Source of the DNA: Paraburkholderia sp. Ac-20340
GTDB taxonomy: Bacteria > Pseudomonadota > Gammaproteobacteria > Burkholderiales > Burkholderiaceae
Direction of reading: 5' to 3'
Assembly (NCBI RefSeq): GCF_017104965.1
Contig: NZ_JAAGPR010000028.1
Coordinates: 1 to 64,000 of the forward strand
Length of the DNA stretch: 64,000 nt
This document shows positions 33,241 through 42,753 of the stretch, one piece after another. Numbering within the stretch: the first letter of the stretch is position 1; every line of letters starts with the position of its first letter. The notes below the pieces were generated by a model. That model was given only the letters and a program-made list of their open reading frames with translations. It ran no database searches and was not told where the DNA came from. A program made the position numbers and the translations under genes.

Positions 33241-35193
33241 TTACGCGGCGGCTGGCGGTGCGCTCAGCGCCGAAAGCGTCGGGCATTCGCTTTCCAGATA
33301 GGCCGGGATGGCGGAAGCGTCCATCGGCCGCGCGCAATAGTAGCCCTGAATCAGCATGGCGCCGAGTGCGGAGACCGTGCGCATTTCGGACGCCGTTTCG
33401 ACGCCTTCGATCACGCATTCGAGCATCATCTGCCGGCTGAGATTGAGCAGGGTCCGCACGACCGTGAAGGCCGTCGTGCCTTCACGCAGGCCGGTCACGA
33501 AGGTGCGGTCGATCTTCATGCGCGTGAGCGGCAGATTGCAAAGATACGAAAGACTGGAATAGCCGGTGCCGAAGTCGTCGACGGAAAGACCGCAGCCCAG
33601 GCTGCGCAATTCCGCCGCGGCTTTGCGCACCTGTTCGAAATCTTGCGCCATCGCCGTTTCGGTGATTTCGAAATCGAGCCGGTTAGGCGCGATGCCGCTT
33701 TCGAGGATGCGTTGCGCGAGGCCTGCCATGGCGCGTTCATCGGCGAAATCGTGGGCGGAAAGATTGAACGACAGGCCGATATGCGTGGGCCAATGGCGCG
33801 CGCACGCCAGCGCCTTGTTGAATAGCGCGAGCGTCACCACGGTGATCAGCCCGCTGCGTTCGGCGGCAGGAATGAATTCGCCCGGCGTGACATTGCCGAG
33901 CGTCGCGCTATGCCAGCGCGCCAGTGCTTCGAAGCCGACGGTGCGCGACTGATCGAGCGCGTAGATCGGCTGAAACGCGACCGTGAGTTCGTTTTCGAGT
34001 TCGGGCGAGCGCAATGCCTGCGCAATCTGCGATTCGCGAATGATGGCATTGCGATGCGCTTCCGAGAAAATCGTCACCGAGCCGCGCGCGCGGCGCTTGC
34101 CTTCGTAAAGCGCGTAATCGGCCGCTTCGAACAGATCCGATTTATCGCGCGAACTGTGCGGGTAGGTCGAAAAGCCAATCGTCGCGCCCAGCCGCACCGA
34201 ACTCTCTCCCAGCGTCACAGGCAGGCGAAACGCGTCGCAGATGCGTCGACCGAGATGCAGAAGATGGCCGTCCGAGCAGTCGCCCGCGACGATCATGCCG
34301 AACTCGTCGCCGCCCAGACGCGCAAGCACAGTGGCGCCCGCCGAAGAAGCCGAAAGACGCGCCGCCACTTCGGCCAGCACCTGGTCGCCGGCGCTATGTC
34401 CGTGAATATCGTTGACCGATTTAAAGCCGTCGAGATCGATCATGCCGACGGCAAGCCGCTGGCCCGACGCTTGCACGCCATCGAAATGCTGATCGAGCGC
34501 ATCGAAGAACGCGCGGCGATTGGGCAGGCCGGTGAGGCTGTCGATATTCGCGAGGCGCCGGTTATCGCTTTGTGCGGCCACGAGCGCGGCGAAGTTCTTG
34601 AAGTGTGTGAACGAGACCACCAGCATCGCGATCGAGACGAGCGACGTATCGATCGCAATCGCCTGAAACACCTCCTTGCCGGACATCAGAAAGGTGATGA
34701 CGAGCGCGCCATTGACGATGGCCGTGACGGTGAAAGCGGCCTTCACCACATGCATCAGGCAAAAGATCACGCCGATAACCGTGATCGCCATATAGAACGC
34801 CACGTGAAGCTTGAACGCTTCATCGCCGTGCGACAGCAGCGACAACGACCACGCCGTAAAGCCGATCGAGAAAAACCACGCGAGCTTGCGCGTGCCGCGC
34901 AGGATCGTGGCCGCCTGTCTGGGCGTGACATTGACTCTTGCGAGCCGCAGCCATGACACGACGCGCACCAGACACACGAACGTGAAAATCAGCGGGCAAA
35001 GCACGCCCTGCCAGTAGGGGAAGCTGCTTTCATGTGGCAGCACCACGCCCCAGGTATTGATGATCAGTAGCCCATACATCATCGGCAACTGATAGACCAT
35101 GACGCGCAACTGCGCGCGATTCAAGGCCGGGCTGTCGCTCGCGGCAGTACAACCTTGAATGGTTCCCCAATATTGAATCAGAAGGTCGAGCAT
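33241..35193 (-). CDS. Membrane GGDEF-EAL cyclic-di-GMP turnover protein
   Basis: 650 residues from the ATG at 35193; a GTG at 35238 is an alternative. Six or more hydrophobic segments fill residues ~30-200 (MASE-like sensor). GGDEF is intact at 294-298 (ARLGGDEFGM) but the inhibitory RxxD is not seen. The EAL domain has EALAR at 422-426, the DDFGTGYSS loop and an EGVE metal-binding segment, and ends with QGYYCARPM. Both catalytic motifs look competent, so it may make and degrade c-di-GMP. Convergent with the DUF1330 gene and near a PilZ effector at 38239. Confidence 0.9.
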   Translation of the reverse strand: MLDLLIQYWGTIQGCTAASDSPALNRAQLRVMVYQLPMMYGLLIINTWGVVLPHESSFPYWQGVLCPLIFTFVCLVRVVSWLRLARVNVTPRQAATILRGTRKLAWFFSIGFTAWSLSLLSHGDEAFKLHVAFYMAITVIGVIFCLMHVVKAAFTVTAIVNGALVITFLMSGKEVFQAIAIDTSLVSIAMLVVSFTHFKNFAALVAAQSDNRRLANIDSLTGLPNRRAFFDALDQHFDGVQASGQRLAVGMIDLDGFKSVNDIHGHSAGDQVLAEVAARLSASSAGATVLARLGGDEFGMIVAGDCSDGHLLHLGRRICDAFRLPVTLGESSVRLGATIGFSTYPHSSRDKSDLFEAADYALYEGKRRARGSVTIFSEAHRNAIIRESQIAQALRSPELENELTVAFQPIYALDQSRTVGFEALARWHSATLGNVTPGEFIPAAERSGLITVVTLALFNKALACARHWPTHIGLSFNLSAHDFADERAMAGLAQRILESGIAPNRLDFEITETAMAQDFEQVRKAAAELRSLGCGLSVDDFGTGYSSLSYLCNLPLTRMKIDRTFVTGLREGTTAFTVVRTLLNLSRQMMLECVIEGVETASEMRTVSALGAMLIQGYYCARPMDASAIPAYLESECPTLSALSAPPAAA

Positions 35194-35300
35194 TGTCTGG
35201 CGCAAAGGGCTTTGCCGCGGGAACGATAGGTCATGCACACGTTTACGACCGGCCAGGGAAATTCTGGAGGTTCGTGACGAATCTCCCGGCCGGTTTGCGC

Positions 35301-37301
35301 TTATTTCGAACCGAAAGGCGATGCGAACATCGCATTGGTGACGGCGGTCGATGTTGTCGACGATGTCGAGCTTGCCGCGAGCGCAGGCGTCCAGCGATAC
35401 ACCACGAGATTCGAACCGTTGTAATTGTCTTTCGTCACAACATATTCGCCATTCGCGCGCCGGTACGAACGCAGGCCGTACATCGAATCGACGTCATTGC
35501 CCACGTACACCGCGCTGGGATGGCTATTGGTGAACGTTGTATCGAGCTTGCCGGTCGTGAGATTGAATGCGTCGATATTGGGCACCGTATGCACATAGCC
35601 CACGAACAGTTCATTGCCGCTGGCTGCAATCGATTTAGCGTTCGCCGCCGAAATCGTAATCACCGGATCGGGCTTTGTTGTATTGCCCGCGAGCCAGCCG
35701 TGATACACCTCCACGCGCGAACCTACCGCCGTCCAGTCGCTATTGCCGCTGATACCTTGCGCGAGTATCAGCGTGTCGCTTTCGGGCAGATAGATGATGC
35801 GAGTGAGTTGCGCAATTGTCTTAGGAATAGGCCATGTTTTCGGCGTGCCCCATGACGGTTTGCCGTTTGCGTCGAAACCCGTCAACGGATAGTGCGAAAT
35901 GGTGTTGGTCTTGTCGAGTCCGGCCCAGATATCGCCTTTGCTGTCGAGACAGAAACCGTCGCGAACGCGGGCCGTGGTGTTGAATGCGGTGCCGGGCAGC
36001 GTTGCGTCGGGAATGGCGATATAGCCGCTCTGCGCGTTGAAATGGAAGAAGTAGAACGTATCGGGATTCTGGCTCGCCGCGACCAGAATGCGATGGCCGT
36101 TCACATACGCGAGTTGCGCGAAATGCTCGCCGCGTTCGTGATCGGCGAGATTGATGCGCGGGTCGGACGGGTACGTAATGGGATCGACCGTATTGGCGAC
36201 GAAAGTGCCGCCCGCCGTGCCGGTATAGAGATGGGTGCCGCCGTAGAAGAGTGCGCCGTCCGTGCCTGCATCGGGCGCGCCGTTGCCCTCGAAATTCAGC
36301 GACTGCAATTTCCAGCGCAGATTGCCTTTGCCATCGTAGGCGTGAATATCGGTGCCGCCGTCGCGGCCGAGATCCCACGAACCGCCCCAGGGATTATTCA
36401 GCACGTAAAGCGTGCCGGCCGAATCCTTGCCGATACCATCCACGCGCGTGAAGCGCTTGTCGCCCACCTGACCTTTGAGGCCCGTCGCCGTGTTGAGATA
36501 GCCGCCCTTGACGCCGAACGTGCCGGTTGCAAACGGTACGCCCGCGACGTTGTACAGCTTGATATTCATGTCCGGGCCGGAATCGCCGATCATCAATTGC
36601 GCGGTCTGCGAATCGAAATAGAGCGACGAAGGCCGCGCCGTTGCGCCGAGTGAAATCGTATTGCGCTTTTCGCCGTTCGGGCCGAATTCGAACACAGTGC
36701 CGGTGCTCTTTTGCGCGGCCCAGAGATTGCCCGCGGCATCGATGGCCAGTGCGCCTGGACTCGCCAGGCTGATATCGCGTTGCCATACGCCTGCGGTGGT
36801 GAACACGCGCACGCGATTGCCCGGGAAATCGCTCGCATACAGCAGTGAACCCGAAGTAGCGAGACCGGTGACGACATCGGCCAGACGCTCGGTCGTCGTG
36901 TTGCTCACGCTGACAAGCAGATCGCGCGCACGGCTCGTGCGGTTGTAGCGGCCGACCTTGCCGCTGCCGTAGGCGCTGTTGAACTGCATGGCGACGAATA
37001 GCGACGTCGCATTGCCGGTGATCGCGCCGCCCTGAAAATCGCTATGTCCGCCGATCGAGCCGATGCTCTGGCCGTTCTGATAGAGCGCAACGCCGCCTTC
37101 GTTTTCGTCCCACATCGACGACGTATAAATCACGCCTTCGGGCGCGACCCACATCGAGCGCGCCACGTTGCCCACGCGTGTGGCATTGGTGCCGAAGCTA
37201 TTGGCCAGCCAGTCCGTTGAATATTGCGCTTCGCAAATGGGCGCGAGCGCCGTCGCGAGCGCGACCGCGAACAGCGCGGTGCAGAGTCGTTTCACAAGCA
37301 T
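35301..37301 (-). CDS. Secreted beta-propeller-like protein of unknown function
   Basis: 666 residues with a cleavable signal peptide (VKRLCTALFAVALATALAPICEA). The mature chain has repeated blade-like segments of 40-60 residues, each with G-x-L-Y/W-A and D-x-x-G-N/D motifs (AIDAAGNLWAAQKSTG, GKDSAGTLYVLNN, CLDSKGDIWAGLDKT), like NHL/SMP-30 propellers. The C-terminus is Ser/Thr rich (ASSTSSTTST). No enzyme motif seen. It is exported, probably periplasmic or secreted. Stands alone. Confidence 0.7.
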   Translation of the reverse strand: MLVKRLCTALFAVALATALAPICEAQYSTDWLANSFGTNATRVGNVARSMWVAPEGVIYTSSMWDENEGGVALYQNGQSIGSIGGHSDFQGGAITGNATSLFVAMQFNSAYGSGKVGRYNRTSRARDLLVSVSNTTTERLADVVTGLATSGSLLYASDFPGNRVRVFTTAGVWQRDISLASPGALAIDAAGNLWAAQKSTGTVFEFGPNGEKRNTISLGATARPSSLYFDSQTAQLMIGDSGPDMNIKLYNVAGVPFATGTFGVKGGYLNTATGLKGQVGDKRFTRVDGIGKDSAGTLYVLNNPWGGSWDLGRDGGTDIHAYDGKGNLRWKLQSLNFEGNGAPDAGTDGALFYGGTHLYTGTAGGTFVANTVDPITYPSDPRINLADHERGEHFAQLAYVNGHRILVAASQNPDTFYFFHFNAQSGYIAIPDATLPGTAFNTTARVRDGFCLDSKGDIWAGLDKTNTISHYPLTGFDANGKPSWGTPKTWPIPKTIAQLTRIIYLPESDTLILAQGISGNSDWTAVGSRVEVYHGWLAGNTTKPDPVITISAANAKSIAASGNELFVGYVHTVPNIDAFNLTTGKLDTTFTNSHPSAVYVGNDVDSMYGLRSYRRANGEYVVTKDNYNGSNLVVYRWTPALAASSTSSTTSTAVTNAMFASPFGSK

Positions 37302-37679
37302 GAGAAGGGGTGTTCCGTCACACGTTACGCGGCCAGGCGCGTGCTGATGTTTGCGGGTTGCCAGTTCCGCTGATTCCAGGCCGAGCCCTGACGATTCGAT
37401 CGCTTGCGCCGGGCTTTCAAAGCCACGACGCGTCGAATGGGTGCGGGGTAACTAACCGGTTAACGGCAGGCGCTCGATGAATTTGAGTGGTTTTAATGAG
37501 GGCCATGTTTGAGCGGAGCCGAGACCGAATTCGAATCCGATTCCGGGACCGGAGCGGGGCGTGCGGGCGCAAGTAGATCTCAACCGGCCGGTTCGGATTG
37601 CCGCTCGGTTCATGGCGCAAACGCTTGCGCAGAAGGTCGACGTTCAGGAATCAACGCGGGGGTAAGTTGACGCATCAGT
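37302..37679. other. Intergenic region between propeller gene and small lipoprotein gene
   Basis: About 378 bases. A perfect 10-mer palindrome TAACCGGTTA occurs at 37453-37462 and a CCGGCCGG run near 37580. Otherwise nothing gene-like with coding bias on either strand. Confidence 0.4.
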
Positions 37680-37919
37680 TCAAGGACTCGAATTGGCGTG
37701 CGGCGGATTTTCGCGCGGCGTGACCGGACTGATGGCGGGACTGACTGCGGATGCCATCGCCTTCAAGCGATTTCCGGTATCGCTGTCGCTGGCGGAATCG
37801 GTCTGCGGATGTTCGCCTTCGCTCGCGCGCTTACAGCCGCTAATCGATAAAGTAGTCGAGGTGCAAACGATTGCGGTAATCAGCCAGAGCGTGGCGCGTT
37901 GTGAAATGGCGTGTTTCAT
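37680..37919 (-). CDS. Small putative lipoprotein
   Basis: 79 residues. The ATG follows AGGAG by eight bases (TCAGGAGAGCGACAATG). Hydrophobic signal (ATLWLITAIVCTSTTLSISGC) ends in lipobox ISGC. The mature chain is short, polar, Ser/Pro/Asp rich. Nothing identifies a function. No close neighbours. Confidence 0.6.
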   Translation of the reverse strand: MKHAISQRATLWLITAIVCTSTTLSISGCKRASEGEHPQTDSASDSDTGNRLKAMASAVSPAISPVTPRENPPHANSSP

Positions 37920-38238
37920 TGTCGCTCTCCTGAAAAAAGGTTGTGCCGATGCATAACCCTTTCAGCGCATTTCATGATCCCAATCCCGCTGCATTTCAGT
38001 TCATTACATTGCAGCCGATTCACGCCAAATGGTTTGCCAGTTTCCTGCGAATTACGAAAAGGCGCGTGGCATGGCACTAATTGTTAGTGCGCGACTTCTT
38101 GCTGGCACGTTACAATCCCCGCCTGGCATCGTAATTGCATCAGCGTTTCCTTTACACGGAATTCGGGGCTGCACTTTAACAAGTCCGTGAAAGCGATCAG
38201 CCGATAAAAATAAATCACGAGAAACGGGTGTTATTCAC
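37920..38238. other. Intergenic region containing a perfect inverted repeat
   Basis: About 319 bases, between the divergent small lipoprotein and PilZ genes. Contains the inverted repeat at 38074-38090. No gene-like frame. Confidence 0.5.
38074..38090. promoter_or_regulatory. Perfect inverted repeat (candidate operator)
   Basis: GCACTAA-TTG-TTAGTGC, two 7-bp arms with a three-base spacer, about 150 bases upstream of the PilZ gene and about 155 upstream of the small lipoprotein gene on the other strand. No T run follows, so it is not a terminator. Confidence 0.45.
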
Positions 38239-38589
38239 ATGGCAAGTGAAATGGATTTGCGGCGGGACGTCCGCACACCGATGTTGTTTGCACCACTGCT
38301 GCTGAACAAGGATGGCCGGGCGCTCGCACAGGTCGCCGACCTGAGCTCGAACGGGGCGCTTCTGCACGCGCGCAATGGCCTGTTTTCTCGCGGCGAAACC
38401 GTGTCGGGCTGGCTGCAGTCTTCGGCAATCGACGACGAAGACGAAATCGTGGTTGCGGTATACCTCGACGTTCGATGGGTCTCGGAAGATCACGAACGAG
38501 GCTGGACCCGTGTGGGCTGCGAAATGCACCAGCTCGATCCCCGGTCGAAGGCGCGCCTGCACACATTGATCGAAAAAGCCGCACCATAA
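38239..38589 (+). CDS. PilZ-domain protein (c-di-GMP binding)
   Basis: 116 residues, single PilZ domain. The c-di-GMP-binding RxxxR is RRDVR (residues 8-12) and the second motif is DLSSNGALL (residues 35-43, D/NxSxxG). It should bind c-di-GMP and change an unidentified partner. Encoded near a GGDEF-EAL protein at 33241, which could supply the signal. Confidence 0.88.
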   Translation: MASEMDLRRDVRTPMLFAPLLLNKDGRALAQVADLSSNGALLHARNGLFSRGETVSGWLQSSAIDDEDEIVVAVYLDVRWVSEDHERGWTRVGCEMHQLDPRSKARLHTLIEKAAP

Positions 38590-38856
38590 TTGTTCTTCGA
38601 CGGCTTTACGGCGCTGTCATTGATCTGGATAACTGAGTAATCGATTCCTCCCAGGACTCGCGGCATGGTGTGCCGCTCTCCTGGCGACGCCGCACGCGCG
38701 TAGTCATCACACCCGTCGCATCGCGCGCTCCTCTCGAGCGAGCTTTTTCCTTGCCAGCGACCACAAAAAACCTCATTTCGCTATTTTTTTGTGCTGCCGA
38801 AAATCTGGCATCCAGCAACGGCCGCTCCGGCCGTGCGGCTCAAACGAGGAAAAAGC

Positions 38857-40512
38857 ATGCCAGGTGAGACCACTTCTATCGATATGACGGACGCCTTCGA
38901 CTATGTGATCGTGGGTGCGGGCTCGTCGGGTTGCGTGCTGGCGAACCGCTTGAGCCAGGACCCCGGTGTGAGCGTGTGCCTGATCGAAGCGGGCAGTCAC
39001 GACAACAACGTGCGGATTCAGACGCCCGCCGGCACCATTACGCTCTACAAAAGCAAAAAGTACAGCTGGAATTTTTTCTCGGCGCCCCAGAAGAACCTGA
39101 ACAATCGCAGCTTGCACACGCCGCGCGGCAAGGCGCTGGGCGGTTCTAGCTCGATGAACAGCATGATCTACATTCGCGGTCATGCGAGCGACTACGACAA
39201 ATGGGAGGCGACCGGCTGCGCCGGTTGGGGCTGGAAAGACGTGCTGCCGTATTTCCGCAAGTCCGAGAATAACCGGCTGGGTCAGGACCCCAGCCTGCAT
39301 GGCACGAAGGGCGAGCTTCACGTGGATGTGCCGCGCGATCCCAACCCGGTCTCCAGCCTGTTCGTGAAGGCGGCGGAGCGTGTTGGCATCCGGCGCAACA
39401 CGGATTTCAACGGCCGGGCGTTCGAAGGCTGCGGCATCTATAACGTCACCCAGAAAGACGCCAAACGCTTGTCGAGCTATCGCGCCTTCGTCGCGCCGGT
39501 TCGTCAGCGTGCGAACCTGACGGTCCTCACCGATTGTGCGGTGCGATCGATCATCCTCGAAAACAAGGTCACGAAGGGCGTGAACGTTGTTGCCAACGGC
39601 GTCGCGAAGGCGATCGTCGCGCGCCGGGAAGTCATTCTGAGCGCCGGCGCGCTGGGTACGCCGCAACTGATGCTGGCCTCCGGCATCGGGCCGAAAGCGG
39701 CGCTCGAACAGGCCGGAGTCGAGGTTCGCCACGATCTGCCGGGGGTGGGCAAGAATCTGCAGGACCATCTCGACGGCCTGATTACAGTTCGCTCGAACAG
39801 CACGAAAACGCTGGGTTTCTCGCTCGGTGCGCTGCCCGATGTGATTGCCGCGCCGCTGCGCTATATGTTCGGGCAGAAAGGCTGGCTCACGACCAATTAC
39901 GTCGAAGCGGGCGGCTTCGCGCGCACGCCGCTATCGGCCGATCTGCCCGATGTGCAGTTCCATTTCGTGCCCGGTTATCGCAGCCATCGCGGCCGCCTTT
40001 TCGAATGGGGTCACGGCTACGCGGTGCATACCTGCGTGCTGCGTCCGAAAAGCATCGGCGAGGTGACGCTGAACCGCGAGGGCCAGCTCGTGATCGACTT
40101 CAATTTCCTTTCTAATCCCGAAGATGGCCGCGTGCTGGTGGAAGGCCTGAAGCTGGCGCGCAAAATTCTCGCCGATCCGGCATTCGACGCAATTCGCGGC
40201 AAGGAAATGCTGCCCGGCGCAGCAGTGCAGACCGACGAACAACTCTGGGCCTATATCCGCGAGTACGGGGCCACCGTGTTTCATCCGGTCGGCACCTGCA
40301 AGATGGGCGTGGATGCGATGAGTGTCGTCGATCCCGCAAGTTTGAAGGTGAACGGAATCGAAGGGCTGCGTATCGCGGATGCCTCGATCATGCCGATCCT
40401 GATCAGCGGCAATACCAACGCGCCTTGCATCATGATCGGCGAGAAAGCGGCCGACATGATTCTGGGGCGCCAGCACGCGCCCAGTGAGGCCACGCCGGCC
40501 GCGATCGGCTGA
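38857..40512 (+). CDS. GMC-family FAD oxidoreductase (choline/alcohol dehydrogenase-like)
   Basis: 551 residues from the ATG at 38857, which follows CGAGGAAAAAGC. FAD motif GAGSSG (residues 20-25), GMC signature GKALGGSSSMNSMIYIRG around residue 90, and the C-terminal catalytic region GATVFHPVGTCKMG with the conserved histidine. GMC enzymes oxidise alcohols such as choline or polyols. The next gene, 169 bases downstream, is an NCS1 permease, so the pair may serve uptake and oxidation of one compound, but NCS1 substrates are usually nitrogen heterocycles, which is unusual next to a GMC enzyme. Confidence 0.9.
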   Translation: MPGETTSIDMTDAFDYVIVGAGSSGCVLANRLSQDPGVSVCLIEAGSHDNNVRIQTPAGTITLYKSKKYSWNFFSAPQKNLNNRSLHTPRGKALGGSSSMNSMIYIRGHASDYDKWEATGCAGWGWKDVLPYFRKSENNRLGQDPSLHGTKGELHVDVPRDPNPVSSLFVKAAERVGIRRNTDFNGRAFEGCGIYNVTQKDAKRLSSYRAFVAPVRQRANLTVLTDCAVRSIILENKVTKGVNVVANGVAKAIVARREVILSAGALGTPQLMLASGIGPKAALEQAGVEVRHDLPGVGKNLQDHLDGLITVRSNSTKTLGFSLGALPDVIAAPLRYMFGQKGWLTTNYVEAGGFARTPLSADLPDVQFHFVPGYRSHRGRLFEWGHGYAVHTCVLRPKSIGEVTLNREGQLVIDFNFLSNPEDGRVLVEGLKLARKILADPAFDAIRGKEMLPGAAVQTDEQLWAYIREYGATVFHPVGTCKMGVDAMSVVDPASLKVNGIEGLRIADASIMPILISGNTNAPCIMIGEKAADMILGRQHAPSEATPAAIG

Positions 40513-40681
40513 AAGTTGCGCTTTCGTGGTGCATAACGGCCTTCGCCTATGTGCGGTTATGCACCAGATTGTTTAACAAGAAAAAAGCTATGCAAGGGCA
40601 AGCTATTTCGTTCTTTCGTCGCGCTTTTTGTTGTTGAACAGTGTCGCTGTTATCGAACTGCGCCACTCAGAAGGAGACCCC

Positions 40682-42076
40682 ATGGCCGAAGATACGATTG
40701 CCCATCTGGAGCAAAGCACTATTCAGCGCATTCCGCGCTCCGAGCGCCACGGCAAGGCCAGCGATCTGTTCACGATCTGGTTCGGCTCGAACATCATGAT
40801 GCTGACGATCGTGACTGGCGCGCTGGCCGTCACCGTGTTCAAGCAACCGTTCTGGTGGGGCGTGCTGGGTATCGTGATCGGCACACTGGTGGGCGCGATT
40901 TTCATGGCGCTGCATTCCGCACAGGGCCCGCAACTCGGCGTGCCGCAAATGGTTCAGACGCGCGGCCAGTTTGGTTCGATCGGCTCGCTGCTGGTGGTGG
41001 CGCTCGTCGTGATCATGTATCTGGGCTTTTTCGCCTCGAATCTCGTGCTTGGCGGCCAGGCGCTCGCCAGTCTGACGCCGGCCGTCACGGTCAATAACGG
41101 CGTGCTGGTGGTCGGTGCGTTGAGTCTTGTTGCGACGATCTTCGGCTACAACCTGATTCACGCCTATACGCGCCTCATGACCTGGCTTTCGGGTCTCGTG
41201 CTCGTGCTGACCTTCGCATGGATTATCTTCGTGCACGGCCTGCCCGCCGATTTCTTCACGAAGAACAGCGCCAATCTCACGGGCTTTCTCGGCACGATTT
41301 CGGTGGCGGCGCTCTGGCAGATCGCCTACGCACCCTATGTGTCGGACTACTCGCGTTACATGCCTGAAGAAACCGGCGCACGCACCGCGTTCTGGTCGAG
41401 CTATTGGGGTTGCTCGCTGGGCTCGATCTTCCCGATGATTCTGGGCGCAATGGTGGGCCTGCTCGTCAGCGACGGCGATGTCGTCACCGGCCTCACCAAG
41501 GTCACGCACGGCATTGCACCGCTCGTCGTGATCGTGCTCTCCGTGGGCATCGCCGCGACGAATGCAATGAACCTCTATTGCGGCACGCTTTCGACCATCA
41601 CGATCTTCCAGACGCTGTTTCCGGACTGGCAGGCCAAGGCGCGCGCGCGCGCCATCACGGCGGTCATTCTGTTCAGCATTTCGCTGATGATCGCCTTGTT
41701 CGGGCAGAGCAATTTCCTGGTCGAATACACCAACTTCATTTTGCTGCTGCTCTACGTGCTGGTGCCCTGGACGGCTGTGAATCTGATCGACTACTACCTC
41801 GTGTGCCACGGCGAATACGACGTCGATTCGTTCTTCCGCGCCGATGGCGGTGTGTACGGCCGCTTCAACGGCGTCGCGATCTTCGCCTACCTCTTCGGGA
41901 TCGTCGTTCAACTGCCGTTCGTCGCGACGGATATGTACACCGGCCCGGTCGCCAAAATGCTCAATGGTGCCGATCTTTCGTGGATCGTGGGCCTCGTGCT
42001 GACTTCGGTGGTCTACTACGCCGCCTGCAAGTTCTTCCGCGCACCTACGCAGATTCGCCGCGCCAAAGCGGTGTGA
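40682..42076 (+). CDS. NCS1-family permease, paralogue of the one at 25686
   Basis: 464 residues, 12 hydrophobic segments. ERHGKASDLFTIWFGSN at the start, QGPQLGVPQMVQTRGQFG and PYVSDYSRYMPEETG in order, the same three signatures as the paralogue at 25686-27098. The ATG follows GGAGACCCC. Last gene of the GMC/permease unit; a strong terminator follows at 42109. Confidence 0.88.
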   Translation: MAEDTIAHLEQSTIQRIPRSERHGKASDLFTIWFGSNIMMLTIVTGALAVTVFKQPFWWGVLGIVIGTLVGAIFMALHSAQGPQLGVPQMVQTRGQFGSIGSLLVVALVVIMYLGFFASNLVLGGQALASLTPAVTVNNGVLVVGALSLVATIFGYNLIHAYTRLMTWLSGLVLVLTFAWIIFVHGLPADFFTKNSANLTGFLGTISVAALWQIAYAPYVSDYSRYMPEETGARTAFWSSYWGCSLGSIFPMILGAMVGLLVSDGDVVTGLTKVTHGIAPLVVIVLSVGIAATNAMNLYCGTLSTITIFQTLFPDWQAKARARAITAVILFSISLMIALFGQSNFLVEYTNFILLLLYVLVPWTAVNLIDYYLVCHGEYDVDSFFRADGGVYGRFNGVAIFAYLFGIVVQLPFVATDMYTGPVAKMLNGADLSWIVGLVLTSVVYYAACKFFRAPTQIRRAKAV

Positions 42077-42108
42077 GCCACTAGACAAGCCAGTCACGCC
42101 AGTCGATC

Positions 42109-42146
42109 AAAACCGCCTCCTCGAGTGGTATCGAGGAGGCGGTTTT
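42109..42146 (+). terminator. Rho-independent terminator after NCS1 permease
   Basis: 16-bp perfect stem AAAACCGCCTCCTCGA/TCGAGGAGGCGGTTTT with loop GTGGTA. The A and T runs at the stem base should make it work in both directions. Confidence 0.92.
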
Positions 42147-42209
42147 GCATTTCCGGGCAGGAAAGTCGACCATCCGGCCGTACGTACGTCTGAAAAAGGG
42201 TACGTACAG

Positions 42210-42243
42210 ATATGAAGTTTAGCTTTGCAGTTTGGCTTCATAT
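42210..42243. promoter_or_regulatory. Candidate MarR operator
   Basis: Inverted arms ATATGAAG (42210-42217) and CTTCATAT (42236-42243) enclose a direct repeat AGTTTAGCTT/AGTTTGGCTT. It ends 16 bases before the MarR start codon, a usual place for autorepression. Confidence 0.5.
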
Positions 42244-42259
42244 TTCCTAAAATGCGCGG

Positions 42260-42742
42260 ATGAGCTCCCGCCCGACATCCGCCCAAACCTCTCCTTCCGC
42301 ATCCGCCGAACCCGTTTCCGCCCAGGCCGATGCGCTGGCCGGCGAGCTACGCACGCTGGTCGGCAAACTCAAGCGGCGCCTGCGCGAACAGGCCAGCGCC
42401 GGAGACTTCACGCCATCGCAACTGGCCACGCTGCAGCGTCTGGAGCGCGATGGGCCGGCCACGGTTTCGAGCCTCGCGCGCGCCGAGGGCATGCGCCCGC
42501 AGTCGATGGGCACGGTGGTCGCCGCGCTCGAATCGGCGGGTTTGCTGACCGGCGCGCCGGACCCGGCCGATGGCCGCCAGACGCTCTGGTCGCTCACCGA
42601 CGCCTTCGCAAGCTGGATGCGCGAAAGCCGCGCAGCACGCCAGGACTGGCTCGCGCGCACAATCGAGGCGCGCCTGGATCGCGAAGAGCAGACGCAGCTC
42701 GCTCACGCCATCGCGCTGCTCCAGCGGCTCGTGCAGTCGTAA
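42260..42742 (+). CDS. MarR-family transcriptional regulator
   Basis: 160 residues with winged helix-turn-helix (TPSQLATLQRLERDGPATVSSLARAEGMRPQSMGTVVAALESAGLL) and a typical wing (GRQTLWSLTDAF). The MFS gene starts 11 bases downstream on the same strand, so MarR likely controls this exporter and itself through the palindrome at 42210-42243. Confidence 0.92.
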   Translation: MSSRPTSAQTSPSASAEPVSAQADALAGELRTLVGKLKRRLREQASAGDFTPSQLATLQRLERDGPATVSSLARAEGMRPQSMGTVVAALESAGLLTGAPDPADGRQTLWSLTDAFASWMRESRAARQDWLARTIEARLDREEQTQLAHAIALLQRLVQS

Positions 42743-42753
42743 CGGAGGCGGCC

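Noticed and set aside
38098-38115. Sigma-54 promoter TGGCACG upstream of the PilZ gene
   Set aside because: The second element lacks the TTGC needed at the right spacing.
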